A stretch of 64,000 nt of DNA from Apiospora phragmitis (lineage: Eukaryota; Ascomycota; Sordariomycetes; Amphisphaeriales; Apiosporaceae): NCBI GenBank assembly GCA_038363925.1, contig JAQQWL010000001.1, positions 2,356,001-2,420,000 on the forward strand, read 5' to 3'. Both the position numbers and the translations under genes were made by a program. Shown piece by piece: positions 9,953 to 23,900 of the stretch (its first letter is position 1; each line of letters opens with the position of its first letter). The notes under the pieces are model-generated. The model did no database searches, had not been told where the DNA came from, and saw only the letters and a list, made by a program, of their open reading frames with translations.

Positions 9953-11220
9953 TAAGCTAAAGCAACCCTCCACGGACCACCTTTTCACGGACTACCGCGT
10001 TTCGCTTTATAAACGCGTTAGACTTTTAAATAATAATATAAATTTTTTTTACTACTTTTATTTCTTAATTATATATATTATTATTATTATTTAATTCGTT
10101 TTTTTTTTAGTTATTTTTTTATATTATTATTTAATACTTAAAGATGCGCGCAGGTTGCGATACGTAATATAAAACTCGGACTAGGTGTTCGCGAAGCCGT
10201 TCGTAGATAAGATGCCGACCGATCTTACGTCATGCGGCGCTTAGCCGATATATCGACGCGATAAGAGTTAAATAAAGATTAGCAGGTATTATTACTATTT
10301 TTTAAGACTTAATTAACGAATTAAACTCTTAATTAACCTAAACTAAGCTTCGCGTTAACGCTCGTTAAGTTTAAATATATAGCTTAACGAATATTAAACG
10401 CTTTTAAAACGTTTTATACGCTAAGGTAATATTAATATATTTAATTTTTAATTAAAAACGAGTTTATTAAAATTATTAAGTTTAAAATAATTAATTATAA
10501 CCGCGTTAATAAAGTAATTATTATTAATATTAACGTCTTTTTTAAAAAATTTAATACCTCGAAGCTAGTTAATATCTCTTTTAAACGCTTCTATAATACC
10601 GACGAAATAAGTATCGGCTAAAGCGTTAGCGGTAACTACTAAGTGATTACCGAAGCCACTAGCCATCTAGCTTTTAAAAAAAACGTCGAGAAAAGGGAAT
10701 AAATTATTACCCTAAAATATATAAGCTGTAATAGGGTAACCCTCTCGCCGCTAGTTATTTTTAAAGGGGCCGACGTTTAAAGCTAGTAGTTTTTAAACTA
10801 AAATAACTAGCGGTTTAAAATATCGCTTAAAAAGTAGATTAATAATTTTATAATATTAGATTAAATTTAAAATACTTTTATTCTTTATATTCGGTTTTAT
10901 TATAATAATAAATAAGTTATTTTAATTTATAACGGCTATGATTTATATATAAACGAAGATTCTTTATAGTTTTATTTTATTAATAAAATATAGCTCGTTT
11001 TTTACAAGTTATATTATAAAGGTTTTTAAGTTATTAAAGAAAAAGCTAAAGATCTTTTTAAAAATATATTTAAACGCGGTCTTTAAACTTAAGCTTATTA
11101 AATTAAATATACTAAAAGTATACCGCTAAGCTAAGATTAACGTTTTAACTCTTTTAATAATTTAAAATGCCTAGAAAATAGCTAGGATTTATCCGCGGGA
11201 TCGATCGAAACCTTTATTAT

Positions 11221-11423
11221 TATTAGAACAGCCACTCCAGGGGCTTCCAGCACCTCTTGAAAGGGGCGTTACGTGCGTGCGACGCACGGATTATTAGCCC
11301 CTTATACGAGAAGGTAAGCGTTGGCGGCTTCCCGCTAATTAATAAATAAAGGAGATAAATAGAATATAAGTATCGTTTTAATTTTTACGTAATATATATA
11401 TATATTAAAAAACTTATTTAATA
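11221..11423 (+). repeat. 5' LTR of copia element E1
   Basis: 203 bp, starting tattagaaca (from TGTTAGAACA) and ending ttaata (from TCAACA) after C-to-T type change. Matches 16851-17053. The last 80 bases are far more AT-rich than in the 3' copy. Confidence 0.85.
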
Positions 11424-14400
11424 TTAATTAATAATTATACGAAATAATTCTGGATTAATAAAAGTAAAGAAATAGTTTTACGCTAATATATAAATAAGGC
11501 GACCGTATTAAATAGCTTAAAAAGATTTTTAAATCTTTAAAAAGAGTAAAGCTATTTCTTTTATACGAAGTCTAAATCTTATCTCTTTTAAAGCGAATAT
11601 CGAAAAAAAAGACTAAGTTATAATACGGTGGGAAAATTAATTAAATTATATATTATTTTATATTTAAAAATAATATCGTATAAACTAGTTAAATAATACT
11701 TTAATAATAGCGTCTACCCTTAATACCTTTTAACCGGGCTAGGACCCTAATACCGAATAATCTAAAGTCCCTTAGACGTTCGAGCCGTCCGAAGCACTTA
11801 AGAATAAACCCGAAATTACGTACGAAGAAGCTGTAGCGATTACGAGAATAAAACTCAGGGTTTGAAAAGTAAATACCGACCTCGAAAAATAGGACGAAGA
11901 GCCGGACCCGACGTCACCCGAAGCGATAAAGAAAGAATTAATAATATACGCCGCACGATACTTTTATAATTATTACTCCTTTAAAATTATAAAAAATACT
12001 TTTATAAAATAATTCACTTACGATTTCGTTAAATAAATAAAAGAGGTATTTAAAGATATTAATTATACGTTTTTAAAAGCTCTTTTTATATACTTAAAAA
12101 AGAACGGAATCGATACCCCCGACGATAGTATAATAACCGGGAAGCTAGCAGAGCTTACCGTATACCGATATACCCTGTCGCCTAAGCCGGAATAACGACG
12201 CCGACCCCCGACCGTTTAAAGAAAAAGTACCGTACGGAATTTAATAAAATAACCGGCCGAAAATTATATAATAAAATAAAAAACGCGGGAGACTTATACG
12301 GTATAACCGGCCGTATAACTAAACCCCGATTACCGGTATCCCTCTTTCTCGGTTACGTATCTCGATATACCCGGTATTAAAGCTTCTTAAGATATTATTT
12401 TTTCCCCCGCTTTTAGCTAGATACTTAACGCTAATACGTAAACGTTTAACCCGGTATATATTATTATATATAATATTTTATTAATTCGAATTATTTATAA
12501 CGGGAAAATAAATAGTTTTAAAATCGTTTTATTTTTTAAAGTATAAAAAAAGATTAACGATTATACCGGCGTACCGTACAATATTTTTATTAATAAAGTA
12601 CGATTCTTTATCGAGACCTACCGTTAACTAAATATCTTAAAAAACTAGTATTACGCGATTTTTCCGGATATCCTAGCCGGCCGTGCGGTAAACTTTTATT
12701 TAAGCTATATCGGCCTAGATAAAAAATGGGACTAAATATATACCGATTTCGATAAATATTTTAATAACCCGGTAACCTATGCTTAATATTATACGGATTA
12801 AACGAATATTATATTCGTACGATTAAAAGTAAAAAACCTCGAGAAATCGTTTTTAAAAGTTTTAAAGATATTATTTAATAAATTAACCCGCGTATAACGA
12901 GTTTTCGGAATAGAATTTTAAAAAGAAAAGCACTTTTATACTTCTGTTATACGAGCTTACCGAGGAGTTCCCGAGCTCGAACCGGCTTTTATCCACCGGT
13001 AACTAACGTGCGAGGGTTTATTTTCTAACCTCCGAGCTTCGTTAAATACCGCGATAAACCGAAAAATAATAACCGGCTATTTAATAAAAGGATTACCGCC
13101 GGAAATAACCCTTAAAGCGTATATAATTAATAAACGCTTTATTAATAACCGTACGAAAGGGAATAGGCCGTTTTATGGTAATAAACCCCTTTACGGGAGT
13201 AAACCGGCATTTTTTAATAACCGGAATTAACGAATAATAACACCGTTCCGACCTAGACCAACGTACGGAAACAAGCCGTTCTAAAGAAGAACGTGCCGAG
13301 TCTATTAGAAACAGGGATGTTGGTCGATAAACCATTCGTTTAAAGAGCAATTTCGGGCACGAACCTAATACTTTTAAACGTACGAGGCTATCGGATAAAG
13401 TCCCCTCGTATTAAAAGAATACGAAATATTCGTATAAAACTAAGAAGGACCATAAAAAGATTTTAATAACGAGGAAAACTACGACTATATTAATCTAAAA
13501 GACGTATAATAGGGAATTATCTACCTAACGGACGTTACGTTCTTTTACCGGCTTATAAAAAAAGATATCTATTCTTTAAAGCTTACCGTACGAGCGGATT
13601 AATTTAGTTTAAACGGCTAATATAGCTAGGTATACCAGGGTGAACTCTAGGATACCGGTACCGCACAGCTCTCGATAATCGGTAAGCTCTAAGCCGAAGC
13701 CTATGTATAAAAGAACCCGGATACCTAGATCGACTAGACTCCCGGATCGGCCGAGATTAAATTCGGTAACTTATTTCCGATATTATTAATCGGTACCCTT
13801 AACGTATAAAACTAATTAAAAACGACGAAATATTATATTTTCGAAACCTAAACCCTTTTCCTATTATCGTTATATAATACCGATAGATTTAAAGCGTATT
13901 ATAATAATATTTTTAACGTTATTATACGAGCCGACGAGAAAATACTCTCGGTTATTAAGAAATAAGGATATCTATTCTTTAATATTAATCGTATAAAAGC
14001 GATAGTACACCTTACCGAAGCATAGCTCCGATATTTTTACCGTCGGTTCGGATATCCCTATACGGAGAGGCTATATAACCTCTTAAAGAATATTAGCCAC
14101 GATAACGTCGAGATTTCCGTCCTCGACGAAATCTAGAAATTCTGCTCTTAGTACTAAATATACGACCCGGTACTACGGCGGTTTAAATTTTTACTTTAAA
14201 ATTTATACGATTTTAATTATAAGATCGTTATCGATATTATATATATTAATAAATAAAACATATTATACGTTATTAATATTAATACGTTTTTTTAAATAGT
14301 TATATTTTTAAAGTTACTTAATATATAAAATATTTAAAATACGCTTTATAAATATTAAATATATATTTATTAAAGCCTTTTAAATAATATCTCGTATAAC

Positions 14401-16850
14401 CCTAGAACTTATTTCTAAAAGGAGTTTTAAGACTATGTATAAATAATAAGAATTATATATAAATAAATACTAATTAAAGTTTACTAAATAATAAAAAAAA
14501 TCGAAAAAGCGTACGCTCCGCTCCGCCGAGCGTATAATATTTTATAAAAAGAGTTAAATAATTGTACAAACCCGGAGACGGTTTTCTAAATAGCGGTAAA
14601 AGCTTTAAACGATATTATTAGCTTAAATAAGCTCGTTTCGACACTTTTTATCTTCGGAGTATATCCCCGAATTAATACGAGTTCACCTCCGTCGCCAGAA
14701 ATCCAAGCGAGAGCGGAAGCCGTACGAAAAGCGATAAAAATATTATAAAAGATCCGGGCAGAGGTTAATATTAATCGAGCTCTAAATACCCGGGGACGGA
14801 CCGTATATTTATAATATTTTTATACTCCCGCTCCGTATAAAGGTTCTTATATAACGAGAAAAAGAAGGATAAACCGGACTATACCCGATCGCCGTAATCC
14901 AAGACCGTATAGTCCGAGTCGATATACTAAACGGCTTAAAGGAGTTCCGGGTTATTTAAATTAAGCTATATTTCCGGAAACCCGAAAAACCTATAAAAAA
15001 TACGGAAAGCGAGGATAATACTATTAAAATAAAGAACGATACTACCTCCGAAATAAAGGACGTTATTATTATAAAATAGCCCGAAACTCCTACGTAATAA
15101 GGTCGGGGCCGACCCCGAAAACATTTACTTCCGTATAACTCCCCAATAATATTCCTTACTTAAAAAAAATATAAAAACTACGACCTAGCCGTCAAGCTCT
15201 AGAAAAATAATATAATCACGGCCTTCGGAACCCTTTTCTAAAAATCGGATACGGAAAAAATAAATAACCTCGCCGTATAAAAAGTATTTAAGTTCGTCCG
15301 ATTTAACCCGAAAGCTTATAATAATTACCGGATCTTTAAAACCCGGCTCGTACGAGAGATTAAAAAGAAGAATATTAAACCGTACAAAAAATCTAGGCTC
15401 GTTATTTAAAAATATAAAGATACGGAAAAAAAGAAAATCTTTACTTAATCGCTAATAATCTAAAGAATAAATTAAAAGCTAATACTCGTATTAAAACCGA
15501 CCCTTATCCGGAACCTCGGAGCCTACGAAAAACTACGAAATATTACTTAAATATATATCTAATCGTATAATAAGCTTACCCGTATAATATACGCGAAATT
15601 TTTAAAAGAGCTCGAGTCTTAATACTTTAAAAAAACGCTTTTATAAATCGTATTATTATTATATAATTTAATAAAATCCGGATTATATTAATTTAAAACG
15701 TATTACGAGTATTACATATAAAACTTAAAAATAACGGTTTTTATATATAACCCTTATTTATTCTTTATAAATAATAGCTCGAAAACCTTCGGGATTATTA
15801 CTATATAAATTAATAATACCTTTAGCTTCGTTATAAGCCCTTTTTTCGAAAAAAAAATAAAAAGCTAGTAAAAGCAGCGTTCTATACGAAACCGAAAGAG
15901 ACCTTAACGGAAAATACGCCCATAAAATTTAACGGAGGTAAGATCCTGCTAAAAACGCACAATATCCTTTTTTAATAAAAAAGATAAGCTAAATAACTCT
16001 AACTTATAAACCTAAAAACTACCGACTAGAACTAGTAATATATTTCTTAACGTACGAAAGGGGCGTATATCGCCTTAATTTACTAGCCGGAAATAACGTA
16101 TAACCTATCGGTCATAACTTAAGTATAAGCCCTTAAAAACGAAGATATCGAACACTTAAACGCCTAAATCGTTTAATAAATTAAGAACTCGATACGAAAA
16201 CTCCGGTATATCCTTTTCAACCTCTAACGTATAAAGATATATATCTTTATCGACGGCTCGTTTATAAATAATAAAAACTTAACTTTTTAACTCGGATATC
16301 TTATTATACTCGGCTAAAAAATTAAACGTACAAAAAACCGATCCGAAATCTAAGGTAATATTATTTATTAAAGCTTAACGAAATATAAAAGAGTTACTTA
16401 AAACGTACTCGCTAATAAACTATACGGGATAATTTTTAACGTTAATAACGGTATTATATTAAATATAACGTTTAAAAAAATTATATAAAGCTTAAAATTT
16501 TAAGAAATTTTAATAATTTTTTATATAAACTCGAAATCCTTATATAAATACTTAATAAAACTTAATATAATAAACGAAAAGCGATTAATAATTAATATTA
16601 TATTATTTTAAAAATTATATAAAAAAAAGGAAATAATAAAAATCTATTAAATAAACGGACGAAATAACCCGGCGGACGCTTTTATAAAAAAATCCTTAAA
16701 TAAAGCTTTTAAACAACTTATCTCAATAAATAAACTAATTATATAAATAAAGGCGTATATTAAAAAGCTTCGCTTATATAATAAATAAGCAAAAAGTAAA
16801 AAGTAAAAAGGAAAGAGGAGGATCTTCCCTTTAAAAAGAAAAACTGCTAG

Positions 16851-17053
16851 TATTAGAATAGCTACTCTAGGAGCTTCTAATACCTCTTAAAAAAGGCGTT
16901 ACGTACGTGTAACGCACGGATCATTAGCCCCTCGTACGAGAAGGTAAGCGTTAGCGGCTTCCCGCTAATTAATAGATAGAGGAGACAGATAGAATATAAG
17001 CACCGTCTCAACCCTTACGCAGCGTATGTACGTATTAGAAAGCCTATTTAATA
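16851..17053 (+). repeat. 3' LTR of copia element E1
   Basis: 203 bp partner of 11221-11423, same length and ends, followed by the ATTAT target duplication. It retains more G and C than the 5' LTR. Confidence 0.85.
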
Positions 17054-17456
17054 ATTATCGAAATATATTATCCTAAAGGATAAAGGTGTCGCCCGACTAT
17101 GTCTAGAGCTACCCCGGTAATTAATAAGGAATTAATACTCGATTTCGTCGTCGAATTAACTTTAACGCCTATTAAAACACCCTTTAATAGTTAAGTATTA
17201 AGAAATAATAGTCGAAAGCTAGCCATTATAAACCTTATTTTTAACCTCTTTTTTAAAGATTCTTTACTTATAAAGTTAATAAGGCTTTTAATAAATAAAC
17301 TAATAAAATCGCGAATTTTAAAGCTTAAATTAATTATTTTTAAATTAAACTTAATAAAAAGATTACTAAAATACGCTAAAAGGTAAGAATCGCACCGAAA
17401 TAGCGATTTATTCGTATAGCTAATATATAACGAGCTAAGCGGAGGCTAAAGGGTAG

Positions 17457-17663
17457 TATTAAATAAGCTTTCGTACGTATGTATAAATTCCGGGTTTAAT
17501 CGAGGTTTAATCGTTATATTCTATTATTTATATTTATTTTTAATACGAGCTATGAGGGGTATCGTATGCCCTTTTTAATAAAATAAAAAGGGGTTTATGC
17601 GTATAAGTACGTAATACTTTTTTTAAAATAATATAAAAAACTTTAATTCTTATTATTCTAATA
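17457..17663 (-). repeat. 3' LTR of element C
   Basis: 207 bp, reverse orientation; matches 31467-31674 and, inverted, the solo LTR at 30977-31183. Starts tattaaataag and ends ttctaata as read on the plus strand. Confidence 0.82.
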
Positions 17664-17849
17664 CTAGTAGTTTTTATTTTAATAATAAACTTAGGTAGCT
17701 CCTTTTTTAAGACGAGTCTTTTTTTTATAAAAATCTCGTACGAATAAGTTACGTTAATCTAGTATTCGGTGCTTACTTAAGCCGTATAAGTAATATTATA
17801 CCTTTTTAATATTAACTTAATTAAATAATAAGCTAAAAGCGAAAGAGCT

Positions 17850-18943
17850 CTATACGAAAATAATACGCAGCGTACTCGCATACGGAGCGTCGGCTTAGTA
17901 TAAAATGGCCGACACGGAAAAAGGGCTAGCCCGTAGTTTTATAATAGTTCAGAACTCCTGTTTCCGGACCGTAACAGGGGTATACAAGGCGACCCCCTAA
18001 TGCTACCTAGAGATTAAAGCGGTAGTTCCCCCCCTTGACCTCTATTTAAGTGCGAGGGCGGCTAGCTTCGAGATATGTACGGAGGCTACCAGGAAGCTAT
18101 AACTCTTACGCGGCGCCTATATAAAAGCGGTAGAAATTATTAATAAAGAACGTAACGTAAAAAGGAAGAGATAAAAGAGACTTTAAAAAGCTATTATTAA
18201 AACCTTTACGATTTTATAATTAAACGATATTTAATTAATATTAATTAAATAATAACTAAATAATTAAACGGTTAAATAAACGCTTAAAAAGAAATAAGAA
18301 TAAAGATAGTTTTACGCCGTTACTTTTACGCGAGGCCGTCGCGAGCTAGCCATAAAATCGCCGCCAGACTAGGAAGCGTGCCGTCGTTACGATAATATAC
18401 TTAAGTATAAAGCTTCGGTCTTAATATAAACCCGTATTAAAAGGATAGGACTTAGGTTGTTCTTATTTACTTACCGTGTTTTAGGCGTCCCGACGCCGCT
18501 ATATAATTATAATAAAAAACGGGAAATAGTTAAATACTTAATTTTATATTATAAAAATTTTAAAGGAAGATAAGAATAGTTAATAAAATAGTTAGTACTT
18601 AGTTCGTTACGAACTCGTTACGATTTAGCGACGCTTATTATAGAAAAAAAATACGGCGAAGGTTATTATAAAATAGCTTTTATGAACCGGTCGACTATTG
18701 CTATATAAGCTAATAATAGAGATGGGGAACTATTTAAACTTAAATAATCTCTTTAAGCCTTAAAATAAAAGTTATTAAGTTAATAAGTAAGAACTAATAT
18801 AATAACGTCGAGTACGTGAAATAAACTTTATAATATAAGTAGCGTATATTTTTAATCTAGTTTCGGCACGGTTTATTACACGAGGAACTAGGTAGATATA
18901 CCGAAGGTTTTTAGCCTACGGCGTACTATTAATAATAATAATA
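17850..18943 (+). mobile_element. Tad-like LINE (non-LTR retrotransposon) 3' fragment
   Basis: The plus strand keeps readable remnants of the C-terminus of a Tad-clade LINE polyprotein. 'ARSFIIVQNSCFRTVTGVYK' with 'VPPLDLYLSARAASFE' near 17.94-18.08 kb marks the end of the reverse transcriptase region. 'GLRLFLFTYRVLGVPTPLYN' with 'KREIVKYLILYYKNF' near 18.45-18.56 kb marks the RNase H/zinc-finger end. Stops and frame breaks are frequent. The 3' end runs into a (TAA)n simple repeat that is cut by element B at 18944 and resumes after 28665, the tail type expected of such LINEs. The 5' part is missing; the exact left edge is uncertain. Confidence 0.72.
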
Positions 18944-20272
18944 AGCTAAAGCACTCCTTTACGGACTACCCCTTTACGGACTACCGCGTTTCGCTTTATA
19001 AACGCGTTAAACCTTTAAATAATAATATAGATTGTTTTTTATTACCTTTACTTTTTAACTATATATATTATTATTATTTTATTCGTTTTTTTTAATTATC
19101 TCTCTATATCGTTATTTAATACTTAAAAACGCGCGTAAATTACGATACGTGACGTAAAGCTCGGACTAGGTGTTCGCGAAGCCGTCTATAGATAAGATAC
19201 CGACCGATCCTATATTATACGGCGCCTAGCCGGTATACCGACGCGATAAGAGCTAAATAAAGACCGGCAGGTATCATTATTATTATTTAAGACTTAATTA
19301 GCGAATTAAGCTATCGGCCAGGCTAGACTAGGCTTCGCGCTAACGCTCGTTAAGTTTAAATATATAGCTTAACGGATATTAAACGCTTCCGGGGCGTCCT
19401 ATACGCTAGGGTAACGTTAATATACCCGATTTTTAATTAAAAACGAGTCCGTTAAAACTATTAGGTTTAAAATAATTAATTATAACCGCGTTAATAAAAT
19501 AATTATTATTAATATTAACGTTTTTTTCGATAAACTTAATACCCCGAAACTAGTTAATATCCCTTTTAAACGCTTTTATAATACCGACGAAATAGGTATC
19601 GGCCAAGGCGTTAGCGGTGACCACTAGGTGGTCGCCGAAGCCACTAGCTATCTAGCCCTTAAAAAAGACGTCGAAAAAAAGGAATAGATCACTACCCCGG
19701 AGTATATAAGCTGTAATAGGGTAGCCCTCCCGCCGCTAGTTATTTTTAAGGGGGCCGACGTCTAAAGCTAGTAGTTTCTAAACTAAGATGGCCATCTTTA
19801 GGATAATTAGCGGTTTAAAGCATCGCCTAGAAGGTAGATTAATAATCCTATAACATTAGATTAAATTTAAGATATCTTTATTCCTTATATTCGATCTCGT
19901 TACGGTAATAAATAAGTCGTTTTAATTTATAACGGCCATAATTTATATATAAACGAAAACTTTTTATAGTTTTATTTTATTAATAAGATATAGCTTATTT
20001 TTTACGAGCTATATTATAATTATATCGTATAGGTTTTAAATATAGGGGTTTTTAAGCTATTAAAAAAAAGGCTAAAGATCCTTTTAAAGGTATACCTAAA
20101 CGCGATCCTTAGACTTAAACTTACTAAATTAAATATATTAAAGGCATACTACCAGGCCAGGATTAACGTTTTAACTCCTTTAACGATCTAAAATACCTAA
20201 AAAACAGCTGGGATTTATCCGCGGGATCGATCGAAACCTTTATTATCGAAATATATTATCCTAAAGGATAAG

Positions 20273-20956
20273 TGTTACAACCCGACCTAACCATGCGGCC
20301 AAGACCCCACTCGTCGGAACGGAACTACCATACCCGACCAGGCTATAACGTTATAAATACCGACCGCACTATTAGTTATATTAATATAAACTCCCTTATA
20401 TTATAAAAGCGCGTAAATATAACTACGAGGATATTTTAAATAACGAAAAAATAGACCCGACCCGGGAAAGCAGCTAGGAAAGAGCCGCGGGACGAGGAGC
20501 GACTAGATTACCGCTCTAATAAGTAAGCTAGGAGCGACGGGATTACGACGCCTCTAAGTAAGCTACTAAAATGGATTACCGTGATCTAAGGGATGGATCA
20601 CCGTGAGCCAATAACGGGATTACCGTGAGCTAACGGACGATCTAATAAATTAATAAAAAAAGAGATTAAATATATAATAATGGACGTTTTTTATATATTT
20701 TATATAAATACTTTTTATTTTAATAATTAATTTAAATATTAATTTTAATTTATTAATAAAATAAATAGTTTTAATAAAATTATTATAAATATTTTTAAGT
20801 TTATATATTTTAATTACTTTTATTTTTATAAATTATTACTTATTATATTAATAAAAGCGGCTTTTATCGTACGTTTAAATACTTTTTTATATTATTAATA
20901 TAAAACTTAATACGTTTTATTAAATTTCTTTTAAAACTCGAATAACGTTTGTTATA
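20273..20956 (+). repeat. 5' LTR of gypsy element D
   Basis: 684 bp, starts tgttacaacc and ends gtttgttata. Its middle third (about 20430-20640) is relatively G+C rich with repeated 'gattaccgtgag/gatcaccgtgag' words; the last 300 bp is nearly all A and T. Pairs with 27367-28051. Confidence 0.87.
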
Positions 20957-23900
20957 TTTTAATTACATTTATTCTTACAAATTATTATTTAAACCTTTAA
21001 GTAATAATATTATAAAAACTATATTTATACCTAGCTTTAGTAATATTATCCGGTAAGGAAAAGCTTTTATCGCTACCCCTAATACCTTTTAATAAAACTT
21101 TACTATAAACGTTAATAGCGACGATAATAACGATAAGCCTACACGATAAGCGTTAGCTAAGCGAATTAAAGAATTCGAATAAGAGAGCGCTAATTATTAA
21201 CATTACTATATCAAGCTCGAAAAAGAGCGTAACGAGCTCTTAATTAAGGGCGCCCTAAGATAAATACTTTATAATATTAATAAGCTACGCGAAAAAGTAC
21301 GTTTCTTTCGTATAACTATTAATATTATTTAAACCCCTATTATATTAAAAAAGAGTATAAAGATTAACACGTTAACCCTTTTTAATAAAATAAACGGAAA
21401 CTTTTAAAACTTTTTAATCTAAATTAAAACCTATTAATAGTTCTATAAAAAAACGTTTTAAAACGTTACCTAACGAATTATCCATGCCGCCTCGTTTTTT
21501 AAAAATAAAATACTCGCTTAATTCGAACCTTATTTAAATAAACTCGTAAAAAATAATTAATAAATTAAGCTATACCGCGCGGAAATATAACGTATTTTTA
21601 AAAGTTACGACGGCTTTAAATAAGCCTTTAAATCACTCTTTTAAAACCCCGACGAAAAGCGATAAGCGGAAAAAGAACTTAAAACCTTTAAATAAAAAAG
21701 ATTAACTACTTTTTACACAATTAAATTCCGGCGTATCATAACTCGATTAAACTATACCGAAGTTATAAAAATTATAATATATTATTAAGGATTAAAGGAC
21801 GATATTAAAAACGAACTTAGCCGGCTTAACGCCCTTAATAACTTCTTTTTATATATAAAACTTATTATTAAAATCGATACTCGTATATACGAATAACGCT
21901 ATAAAAAATAAGGCGAACTTTAATAATAAACTAGTTAAACTTAAACTAATACGGGGCAACCACGTTAATATAATTATATACCGCCTAAAAATATTACGAT
22001 ATATAACTATTATAGTAGGCTTATAAACCTCGACGCTATTAAATATAATAAATAAGATAAGAAGTTACGGGGCATTTATTATAATTACTAAAAATTAGGA
22101 TATTACGTTCGAAAATATTAAATATTAAAAAAAGACTTTTAATAAGTTTTAAAAGAATAATATATTAACGCTATTAAAATAAAAAATACCCTTATAATAA
22201 TTATTAAAAATAATAACGCTATTATTAAATACGGCAGCCTATCTTAAATAGTTTACTATAATAATAGGTATACTTCTTACTTAACAAATAAAGAAGGTAC
22301 TAAATAGTTCTTTAAAGCCCCGGAAAATAAAGAAAACTATAGCCGAGGCGTCATAATAATACGAAAAAAATAACCCCTTCCTTATAATAAAAATAGTAAT
22401 TCAATAAATAATATTATAAACTAATTAAAATAACTAATAAACTATGAACGTCTAGTAGGTATACTAATAAACGAGTTAATAAGCGAGATCGCTAAACTTA
22501 GAGACCTTAAGACCGACGGGTGGTTAGCTATCCCTAGCATTCCTTACCCCGACTCGAAACACTTATACTAAATACTTATTACGGCCGGTTTTAACCAAAG
22601 AATCCACGGTAATTACGTAATAAAAAATAATTTATAAATCTCCCTTATATATAAAAAACATTTTATATTCTTATAAATCTCGTATATATATAATATTTAT
22701 ATAGAATATTTCGCGAAAAAATTTAAATACGAATAGTTTCCCCGAAAAATTAATAAACGACCTATTACGTAACTATACCCGAATTATATTACTAAAAAAA
22801 TCTGAACGTTAACCCTTAACGGACGACGCGCGTACCTATTAATATAAAAAGACCTACGGTAGTTACGATAATACTACTTAAAAAACGAGATTAAAAGAAG
22901 TGTTTCGAAAACTAATACCTTAAATACGTTTAAGAAAAATCGCGAGCCTATAGACGTTTAAAGGAGAGCGCCTAACGCTCCCAGGATATATAAATACACG
23001 CCTAATAAAAAGACTTTTTAAATATATTAAAGAACCTATAAAGCGTTTATAAATTACCGCGAACTTAACAAACCTTCAAATCGCCCGAAAAACCCGAATC
23101 TTACGTATTAAGAACAATACTTCGCACGGGAAGGAGTATAAAAACACCCTTACTAATATACCAAAAAACGCCTTATAAAGAACAGAGAGAACAATAGCGA
23201 CGACACGAGGATCGATCGTAAGGAATTATCGATTACTTATAAGAGCAACGTCCGGGAAATAAACGCCGCTTATTATAAAAAAATAACAAAAGGCGGACTA
23301 AAACAGGTCCTTATATTAAACAATAAATAATTAAGCCATTCATAAGTATATTATATTAATAATAAGCATAAAAAAAGTCTATATTAGAGCGCTACTCGAT
23401 AGCGGAGCGTAAAGAAACTATATTTTATTACGAATTATTAACTGCCTTAAATTCGAATAATAGGAGAAAAACGCCTTATACTAATTTAAAACCGTCGATA
23501 AAAGATTTATAACTTATAACGATAAAAAAATATAAAAAAAAGTCGCGAACCTTCTAATTAATATTAAAAGATATTATAAACGAATTACGTATAATATTAC
23601 AAACGTTATAAAATACGATATAATTTTAAAAATACCCTAATTACGGGTAAATAATTTTAAAATTAATTAAAAAATAAGTTAATTTTAATAAAATATATTA
23701 AAAAAAGGTTTAATTAATAAATAGCGGTTTAAAAAACGACACCTTAATAAACTTAAAATCTTTAAAATATATATTATTATTAAAAAGCTTAAGCCGAACG
23801 TTATAACGATTATATTAAAAAAGTACTAGTAATTTAAAGCGCTTTTTAATAAGAAATTAAAAATAAGCTTACCGCCTTACATATAATAAAATTATAAAAT

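Larger units (their letters stand above)
11221..17053 (+). mobile_element. Ty1/copia LTR retrotransposon E1, RIP-inactivated
   Basis: A 5.8-kb element inserted in transposon A with 5-bp target duplication ATTAT at 11216-11220 and 17054-17058; copy B shows the empty site. LTRs are 203 bp each. The order of decayed plus-strand domains is copia-like: a gag-like region near 12.4-13.3 kb with a 'YRGVPE' block, a protease-like region near 13.6-13.9 kb, an integrase region near 14.0-14.3 kb ('RLYNLLKNISHDNVE'), a linker domain near 14.7-15.0 kb ('AEAVRKAIK'), and an RNase H end near 16.0-16.75 kb ('LSVITQVQALKNED', 'YIFIDGSFINNKNL'). Stops occur throughout, consistent with G-to-A and C-to-T change. 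Dead. Confidence 0.87.

Noticed and set aside
13093..13350. 85-codon minus-strand frame in the AT-rich region
   Set aside because: Lies antisense to the decayed gag-like region of copia E1; a chance opening left where RIP removed stops on that strand.
20430..20640. CRISPR-like short repeats (gattaccgtgag words) in the gypsy LTR
   Set aside because: Irregular spacing, shared by both LTRs, and a eukaryotic genome; simply internal LTR sequence.
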